Shown in pieces: positions 57,676-64,000 of a stretch of DNA of 64,000 bases (positions within the stretch are counted from its first letter, which is position 1; each line of letters starts with the position of its first letter). This DNA comes from Paraescarpia echinospica (Eukaryota > Annelida > Polychaeta > Sabellida > Siboglinidae). Location: positions 61,792,990 through 61,856,989 of the forward strand of contig CM034534.1 in the NCBI GenBank assembly GCA_020002185.1, written 5' to 3'. The position numbers and the translations under genes were made by a program. The notes beneath the pieces are model-generated. The model saw nothing but the letters and a program-made list of their open reading frames with translations. It was not told the DNA's origin and made no database searches.

Positions 57676-58792
57676 CAGGGACCAGCAACCTTTTCGAATG
57701 GAGGGACAAATTAGTGAGATGTGCTAGGCCAACATTTATTTATTGATATTGATTATCAGTCGCGCCTAATCTTCATAGAAATTGGTATATTATGTTGCGA
57801 ATACATATACTTTCTAGATCCTATCCGTTGATGTCAAACATACACATTTTGGCAGTGTGTAAAATTAATAATGATATATTATTATCGATCATCAAGATAT
57901 CATTTTGATTCATTGAGTACTAAAAAATACGCGTTATTCATGTTGCCCGTGCTGTTGGCATGCAACTGGCATTTTGACTAGTGAATAGCCTGGCTTTGTT
58001 GCTGCGCCACGAAGTGCCTCACTTTTAGCTGCAGACTTCTTCTTGCGAGCTTCCGTGCGTAATGCAATCCGTCTGTTCCCCATCTTGCATTTAACGAAAT
58101 TACTGCTGTTCCACTACAGGCGGCACCCTATCGACTGTCGTTGTGTGTGCGTCACAGAGGCGCATTGCAGTCTGGTAATTTATCTACAAAACATCAGGCC
58201 CATAGTCGACTTCTATCTGAAAAGGGCATTAAAATAAGAACAACTGCGAGCTCTGAAAAGTTTTGCAAACTCTTGTCTCAGCAGCCCATCGAACACTGCG
58301 CACGGGGCCGAACTTTTTAGGCGATTCGTTTTCCAGGAGTGTTGAATGCTGAATGTAGTTGACATTCTGCAGTTGTCGCACACAATAGCAAGAAGGTCAT
58401 GAAAGCGAAAACGAACTGGAAGAAACAAAGTGGAAGTGATCTTTGATTAGATGTTCCCGTCTTTTGAATTGAACATTCAGCAAAGATGCGTCGTAATTGG
58501 GACAATAAATCGCACATGCATGGCTCCGAGTTTTCATTGATTTTGCCACACAGACTTCCAAGGGGATGTTGCAATAAAAACGAAAAGCTTCACCGGGGCA
58601 CCTACTTCGTGTCGAGCTTTTCTCATCAGCGAAACATCTCATTTAGTTATGTCTCCAATGGAAGGTGCACCATGCAAATGTACGTTAATTGTCAATCCGA
58701 GGGCCACGCTGTGTGCAATCACGATTTTAGTCCGCGGGTAATAGCTTCGCGGGCAGCAAGTTTGCTCGCGGGCCGCAGTTTGCCGACCACTG
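57676..58792. mobile_element. hAT-like DNA transposon, 1,117 bp, probably non-autonomous
   Basis: The left end is CAGGGACCAGCAACCTT; the right end, read inward, is CAGTGGTCGGCAAACTG. This is a hAT-style imperfect inverted pair with CAG tips. The 8-bp flanks are TTATATAA and CTATATAG (6 of 8 match), both from the SINE tail CTATATAA. Inner short frames on both strands show no recognised transposase domain. Confidence 0.8.
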
Positions 58793-58815
58793 CTATATAG
58801 GAACTTACCTTTTAT
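58793..58815 (+). mobile_element. SINE 3' tail after the hAT-like insertion
   Basis: CTATATAGGAACTTACCTTT matches the 3' end of the intact minus-strand SINE (CTATATAAGAACTTACCTTT). Confidence 0.8.
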
Positions 58816-58869
58816 CATTATACAAGATTCGATTCTTGTCACTGTTCGTTTGTATTTTGTATTTTCTAG

Positions 58870-59019
58870 GTTCCGCAGACTATAGACAAGAATCGCTATA
58901 GCACCATCGACATATCAGAGCGCAGTCAGGACTTCGTGATAATGATCTACAACGTGGCGGTGATGTACAATTTGCAAGAGCAGGTGGCCGCCATTGCGAA
59001 CCTCTTTCGTAGACCTTGA
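58870..59019 (+). CDS. Candidate terminal exon, family unknown
   Basis: The acceptor TTTTGTATTTTCTAG ends at 58869. The phase-0 frame of 49 codons then TGA reads VPQTIDKNRYSTIDISERSQ, DFVIMIYNVAVMYNLQEQVA and AIANLFRRP. Complex, protein-like composition in repeat-rich DNA. It could be the last exon of the gene starting at 44568, but intermediate exons and phases do not yet connect. No clear AATAAA within about 100 bp. Confidence 0.45.
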   Translation, partial: VPQTIDKNRYSTIDISERSQDFVIMIYNVAVMYNLQEQVAAIANLFRRP

Positions 59020-59383
59020 AAAATGTTACCGAGCTATTAACATTCGTTACACCAAATCAGTAGGCATCACCAATACCTAAGGATTACAATTGTGACAAAG
59101 TCTTTCGTAAATCGTATGTTTCCAATGCTGTCAATCGGTGCACGGAATGTTTAACGGAACAGCAATTTTGTAGAAATGGAGTTGATTCCAAAACTATTGA
59201 CTCAATAATACCATCAACGGTATATACTGCATAACAATACATGTCTTTCTTCTTTGCGTACCGCATATTTCTTCAGCTAGTTAACCCGGTCAGAAATACA
59301 CTCACACACGTATGCATGTATGCACATACTACCCATACATGCTCATGCGCACGCGCACAAGTAAAAAAGGGACACTGATAGCT
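59020..59383. other. Possible 3'UTR or spacer
   Basis: No gene or repeat recognised. Confidence 0.3.
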
Positions 59384-59628
59384 TGGAGCGCTGTGACTCA
59401 GTTGCTCGAGTATCGGACTCTCAATCTACAGAACCCGGGTTGGAATGTTGTGCCGCCACGTAGAACCTTGGGCAAGTTCGTTCATTCTACGTTGCTACAG
59501 TTCACTCAGCTGTATGAATGTGTACTTGGTTGTAGACAATGGTGGAAATTTGTGTACGAATAGTCTTCGCGTTAACAGCAGCGTGGCTAAATGCTTCACA
59601 GAGAAGTTGAGATGGTGTTCAATTAAAA
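59384..59628 (+). mobile_element. tRNA-derived SINE, 3'-truncated copy
   Basis: The head GGAGCGCTGTGACTCAGTTG...ATCGGACTCTC is followed by a degenerate B box (GGGTTGGAATG) and the body through GAGATGGTGTTCAATTAAAA. The tail is absent. Confidence 0.85.
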
Positions 59629-59689
59629 AGCGCATAACATGAACAGCATAACATATATACATGCGTAAGAACGTACGTACCTTCGGCCG

Positions 59690-59798
59690 TCCGTACGTAC
59701 GTACGTATGCATGCAAGCCAGCCTATCTTCCAGCCTGCATACCAGCCTACTAGCCAGCCTGACAGGCTGCCTGCCTACGTGCCTGCGTGCGTACATAC

Positions 59799-59829
<31 letters not shown>

Positions 59830-59885
59830 CATACGTACATACGTACTTACATACATACGTACATACGCACATACATAAATATATA
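59690..59885. repeat. Tetranucleotide array (GTAC/ATAC/GCCT), left part
   Basis: TACGTACG, CAGCCTGC and TACATACATAC runs. Part of the same array as 60212-60612, split by a SINE. Confidence 0.9.
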
Positions 59886-60211
59886 AAGGTAAGTTCTTAT
59901 ATAGCGCAGTATCCAGTCCTCAGGACTGCTCAAAGTGCTTTACATTTTACTCCCTGGCAGACCTGTTCAATCGAACACCATCTCGACTTCTCCGGGAAGC
60001 ATTCGGCCACGCTGCTGTTAATGCGCGAAGACTATTCGTATACAAATATCCACCACTGTCTATAGCCAGGTACTCATTCATACAGCTGAATAAACTGAAG
60101 CAATGTAGAATAAACGAACTTGTCCAAGGTTCGACACCGCCGCATAGGATTCGAACCCGCGTTCTCTCAGTCGAGAGTCCGGAGCTCTTACCGCTGCACT
60201 ACTGCGCTCCA
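59886..60211 (-). mobile_element. tRNA-derived SINE, full-length copy
   Basis: Minus strand from 60211: TGGAGCGCAGTAGTGCAGCG (A-box region), GGGTTCGAATCC (perfect B box), body, then ACTGCGCTATATAAGAACTT and CCTTTATAT at the 3' end. The most intact copy, useful as family reference. Inserted in the tetranucleotide array. Confidence 0.93.
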
Positions 60212-60612
60212 CTTACATACATACATGCATGTATATATACATACAAACATACATGCATGCATGCACGCATGCACACATGCATACATACGTACGTACGTAC
60301 GTACGTACGTACATACATACGTACATATAAACGTACATACATACGTACATACATACGTATATACGTACATACCTACGTACGTACATACATGCGTACGTAC
60401 ATACATACGTACGTACGTACGTACATACATACATACGTACGTACATACATACGTACATATATACGTGCATACATACGTACATACTTCCGTACATACATCC
60501 GTACATGCATACAAATGTACATACATCCATACATACATACATACATACGTACATACATACGTACATTCATCCATACATCAATGCACCCATACATGCATAC
60601 ATACGTATATAC
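60212..60612. repeat. Tetranucleotide array (ATAC/GTAC), right part
   Basis: About 400 bp of CATA, CGTA and GTAC words. It opens all frames on both strands as Tyr/Val/His/Thr repeats, none of which are genes. Confidence 0.97.
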
Positions 60613-60886
60613 TTGGCGGGAACATTGGCGGATCTATATCGTGGAGAATTGCTGGTGCAGAAAAGGTGAAATATTGATCGATATGTATTATTCTTACCTT
60701 AATATTATTCATAAAATAGCACTAGACATACATTGAGTTACATTATTACTTAAAGTTAGTTAGTTAAAGTATTTTAGAACACTTTAGTATAATGAGTCAT
60801 AATAGGGTAACTTACTCTTCGATAAGTTTGTAAACAAGATTTAACAAATCTGATTATGTATAGTAGTACAGAAGTATAGACAGTTA

Positions 60887-61183
60887 GTGAGGAAGCTACA
60901 GAAGACGAGAGTTGAACAGGTTATTCTGTCAGGAATTTTGCCAGTAATGGGAGGAAGGGGGGCAACGTATAGAAACTGTAAAAGGATGGCGATCAACGCA
61001 CTAGTTGAGCAGATGTGTGACGAAGAGGGGGTGGGATTCACAGATTTATGGGGATACTTTGTTGGGAGGGAAGATATGTACATGAGAGATGGCCTCCATC
61101 TTAGTGGAAAGGGGGCAGCAGTTTTCTCAGAGAACCTGCTGCGATATGTTGACAGTGGGACAGGTTGTATCTATTTAAACTAG
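60887..61183 (+). pseudogene. CR1 ORF1 esterase C-terminal part, copy E
   Basis: 98 codons including GILPVMGGRGATYRN and RDGLHLSGKG (Asp and His of the esterase), ending CIYLN with a TAG stop. The catalytic serine block is missing by truncation. Confidence 0.88.
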
Positions 61184-62301
61184 ATTCGCAGCGGGGACTC
61201 ACAGAAAAGCCTGAAAATGGAGGCATAGATAAAGACAGCACAAATAAATCAGCAAATAACACTGTGGAAAACTCTTCTGAAGCTGGATATAAATGTGTTT
61301 GTTTAAATGCAAGGAGTATAGTAAACAAAAGAAATGAACTAAACATTATGGTAGAAGATATTGACCCTCATATAATAGGTATAACCGAATCCTGGACCAC
61401 CACCGATATATCAGATGCTGAATTGGGACTGACAGGATATGTAATGTTTAGAAAAGATAGAATAGGAAGAAAGGGAGGTGGAGTTATTTTATATATTAAA
61501 GAATCTATTCAGGCTTATGAAATAAAATTAGAAAGAGAAGCAGATTGCGAAGAAGCTGTTTGGTGTAACATAGTTACAGGAAACTCAACGTTAACAGTTG
61601 GGTTAGTTTATCGAAGTCCAAACATAAGCATAGAAGAGAATGAAAAAATACAAAACGCTATAAGGGAAGTAAGCAAACGGGACTGTATTATTATGGGGGA
61701 TTTTAACCACGGGCATATACAATGGAAATCTTTACAGAGTATGAGGAGTGAGGACCACAAGTTTTTTGTTTTAGTTCAAGATACATTCCTTTCTCAACAT
61801 GTGCTAGAAACAACCAGGGGTGAGAATGTGTTAGACATAGTTTTGTCCTCACAGAATGAATTAGTTGACAATGTCAAGATACGTGAGCCACTGGGGAGTA
61901 GCGATCACAACCAGATACATTTTACCATCAAAGTAAAATCAGAAAGGAATAGTAAAAAGCAGTATAGGAGAAATTTCCACAAAGGAAGGTATAAGGACAT
62001 GAGGAAATATTTAGCAAAGATAGACTGGAATAACACACTGAAAAATAAGACGGCAACAGAATGCTGCAATGTATTAAAGAGTGAAATTAAGTGCATAGTC
62101 GATAAATTTGTACCCTTCAAAAAACAAGGAAAACGGTCCAAAAAGAAACACTTATCGAAAGAAGCCATTAGAAAAATTAAGTACAAACAAATGATGTGGA
62201 AGTCATATAGATGTACTGGAAATGATGAAGACTACAACAGTTATAAAGAAGCACTTAACCAAGCTACAGCTGAAATTAGAGAAGCTATGAACAACAATTA
62301 G
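61165..62301 (+). CDS. CR1 ORF2 endonuclease, complete domain, partial protein
   Basis: A 378-codon open stretch with all endonuclease blocks: LNARSIVNK, GITESW, GLVYRSPN, MGDFNHGHIQW and GSSDHNQIHF. These cover the Asn, Glu, Tyr, Asp-Asn and Ser-Asp-His positions. It begins in the overlap with ORF1 with no ATG there. It ends when a deletion of about 10 nt (AGAGAAGCTATGAAC where copy A has AGAGATTCAAAGAGAAGC) shifts the frame, so the RT is not joined. Only copy with the full uninterrupted nuclease. Confidence 0.88.
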   Translation: MYLFKLDSQRGLTEKPENGGIDKDSTNKSANNTVENSSEAGYKCVCLNARSIVNKRNELNIMVEDIDPHIIGITESWTTTDISDAELGLTGYVMFRKDRIGRKGGGVILYIKESIQAYEIKLEREADCEEAVWCNIVTGNSTLTVGLVYRSPNISIEENEKIQNAIREVSKRDCIIMGDFNHGHIQWKSLQSMRSEDHKFFVLVQDTFLSQHVLETTRGENVLDIVLSSQNELVDNVKIREPLGSSDHNQIHFTIKVKSERNSKKQYRRNFHKGRYKDMRKYLAKIDWNNTLKNKTATECCNVLKSEIKCIVDKFVPFKKQGKRSKKKHLSKEAIRKIKYKQMMWKSYRCTGNDEDYNSYKEALNQATAEIREAMNNN

Positions 62302-64000
62302 CTAGTAATATAAAACATGACAGCAAGAGTTTTTATGCGTATGTTCGAAGCAAACAGAAAGTTCAAGATAAAGTCGGTCCTCTAGAAGATAGTGCTGGAA
62401 ATATAATATCAGAGGGATTCTTAATGGCAGAAGACCTGAATGAGTACTTTAGTTCAGTGTTTACCAGGGAAGATATTAGTTCACTGCCAGTACCAGAGGC
62501 TAAGTTCAAGGGGCAGATTCAGACTATTTAGGACAATTAATTGTAACCCCGGAAATGGTAGGTAAGAAAATAAGGGCTATGAAGGATAATAAATCACCTG
62601 GAGTGGATGGTATTCTACCCAAACTACTATTGGAAATTGTAGAACAAATTAGCATACCGCTTGCAACAGTTTTCAATTTGTCATTAGAAGAGGGAGTGGT
62701 TCCTTTAGAATGGAAAGAAGCAAACATTATACCGTTATTCAAAAAGGTTCGAGAAACAAGTCAGAGAACTATAGACCAGTGAGTTTAACATCAGTGATTT
62801 GTAAATTGTTAGAAAGACTAATTAAAGATCACATGGTGGATTTTCTTGTTAAACAAAACTTGATAAACCCATCTCAACATGTTTTTTTTAAAGCGAGGTC
62901 ATGCTTAACAAATATGTTATGTTTTTTGGAAGACATCACTAAGTGGGTAGATGAGGGATCACCAGTAGATATCGTCTACTTAGATTTTCAAAAAGCTTTC
63001 GACAAAGTACCACATCAAAGATTACTGCTTAAACTAAAGGCCCATGGCATAGGAAATGGTATAATAAACTGGATAGAACAATGGTTGATTGACAGAAGAC
63101 AACGTGTAGTAGTTGATGGGGAGGCTTCAAACTGGAAATCAGTATTGAGTGGGGTACCACAGGGATCAGTATTAGGTCCTATATTATTCTTAATATATAT
63201 CAACGATTTGGATGATGAAATAACAAGCAAGGTGTTGAAATTTGCGGATGATACAAAAGTGTTTAGAAGGATTAAAAGTGATGGAGATAGACAGCATTTA
63301 CAAGATGATCTTGACAGGTTGATCAAATGGTCTGAAAAGTGGCAAATGCTGTTCAATTTTGGGAAATGTAAATGCCTCCACAGGACATGAGAACGAAGAG
63401 TAGAATATACAATGGGGGGTACTGTACTAAGTACTACTGTAAAAGAAAAGGACTTAGGGTTAACCAGTAGTGCTGATATGAAGGTTTCAGAGCAGTGCGG
63501 AATTGCAGCTTCAAAGGGAAATCAAATCCTTGGATTAATTAGGCGAAAGATAACGTATAAGGAAAAAGAGCTAATAATACCGCTGTACAAAACAATAGTT
63601 AGGCCTCATTTAGAATATTGTATTCAAGCGTGGAGGCCATATCGCAGGAAGGACATAGATATGCTAGAAAGAGTGCAGAGGAGAGCAACTAAAATGATAC
63701 CAAAACTGAGGGATCTTAGTTACGAAATACGCCTAAAAAAATGCGGTTTAACAACAGTAGAGACCAGGAGATTGAGAGGAGATCAGATAGAAGTGTTTAA
63801 AATATTGAAGGGTTATGAAAATATTGATAGAAATATTTTTTTCTCAGTTAAGAAAGATAGAAGGACTAGAGGACATGAAGTTACATTAGCAAAGGAGCAG
63901 AGTAGATTAGATATAAGAAAGTTTTCATTTTCAAAAAGGACTGTAAATGAATGGAACAGATTATCTGCTGATTGTGTGGGTGCTAGTAGCGTGAATGTTT
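62302..64000 (+). pseudogene. CR1 ORF2 reverse transcriptase, copy E
   Basis: 62555-62782 gives SPGVDGILPKLL. A one-base loss near 62745 shifts to 62710-63390, with YLDFQKAFDKVPH, GVPQGSVLGPILF and KFADDTKVF (catalytic pair). A deletion near 63380 shifts again; the C-terminal VQRRATKMIPKLRDL and FSFSKRTVNEWNR blocks follow to the end. Catalytic residues kept, frame lost. Confidence 0.88.

Larger units (their letters stand above)
60858..64000 (+). mobile_element. CR1 copy E, 5'-truncated, runs off the window
   Basis: It starts within the ORF1 esterase (after the GDS block) and continues through ORF2 to the last base. The 3' end is expected within about 150 bp beyond 64000 by comparison with copy D. 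Best-preserved endonuclease of the family. Confidence 0.93.

Noticed and set aside
60120..60736. Long overlapping open frames on both strands with Tyr/His/Thr/Val repeats
   Set aside because: They are products of the ATAC/GTAC tetranucleotide array, which lacks stops in most frames; no start context or domain.
60830..60857. Minus-strand CR1 3' tail (AACAAGATTTAACAA) before copy E
   Set aside because: Only about 15 bp of similarity in AT-rich sequence; too short to claim an element end.
61165..64000. Copy E as an active CR1
   Set aside because: The endonuclease is open, but deletions near 62280, 62745 and 63380 break the reverse transcriptase, and ORF1 is truncated.

Overview
This is an animal genome segment made almost entirely of transposable elements and their relics, with little host coding sequence. 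There are no operons, Shine-Dalgarno-led genes or phage genes. Instead it holds CR1 and L2 non-LTR retrotransposons, Ty3/gypsy LTR retrotransposons with target-site duplications, P-element/THAP transposase relics, tRNA-derived SINEs, an hAT-like element, MITE-like hairpins, long (CA)n, (GT)n, (CACTGC)n and ATAC/GTAC arrays, and a few exon-like islands with GT/AG borders. The mix fits an invertebrate, probably marine. I cannot name the species from sequence alone.

Layout. 116-4232: 5'-truncated CR1 (copy A, +). 4887-5210: two small inverted-repeat elements. About 5265-8185: a second non-LTR element (minus). 9045-13844: gypsy-1 (minus), 161-bp LTRs, CGAAG target duplication. 14318-15881: broken P-element-like transposase (+) with an inverted tail. 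15882-22390: a 2,871-bp unit, a CR1/P-element chimera, repeated 2.27 times head to tail at near identity; its last copy runs into a near full-length CR1 (copy C, minus, about 21154-26066) that split a P-like element whose THAP first exon lies at 26147-26200. 26848-38123: an 11.3-kb element with about 1.35-kb inverted arms built of about 200-bp sub-repeats. Its centre is filled by an L2 element that was itself hit by gypsy-2 (30960-35601, 141-bp LTRs, TCTAC duplication).

38124-60857 is mostly non-coding. It holds a decayed zinc-finger gene (minus, about 38700-39710), exon-like blocks on the + strand (44568-46004 and 58870-59019) that may belong to one secreted-protein gene, an orphan domain exon (47922-48110), two paralogous serine-rich coding-like segments (49455-49590 and 50715-50857), CR1 copy D, four SINE copies and an hAT-like insertion that splits one SINE. 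60858-64000 is CR1 copy E, which runs off the window.

No retroelement here is fully intact; all carry stops or frameshifts. The layers can be ordered by nesting: foldback element, then L2, then gypsy-2; P-like element, then CR1-C, then the tandem amplification. The most unusual features are the chimeric tandem array with its head-to-head P-element palindrome, the sub-repeat-armed foldback element, and the small exon islands whose frames look constrained but which I cannot assign to a known gene.
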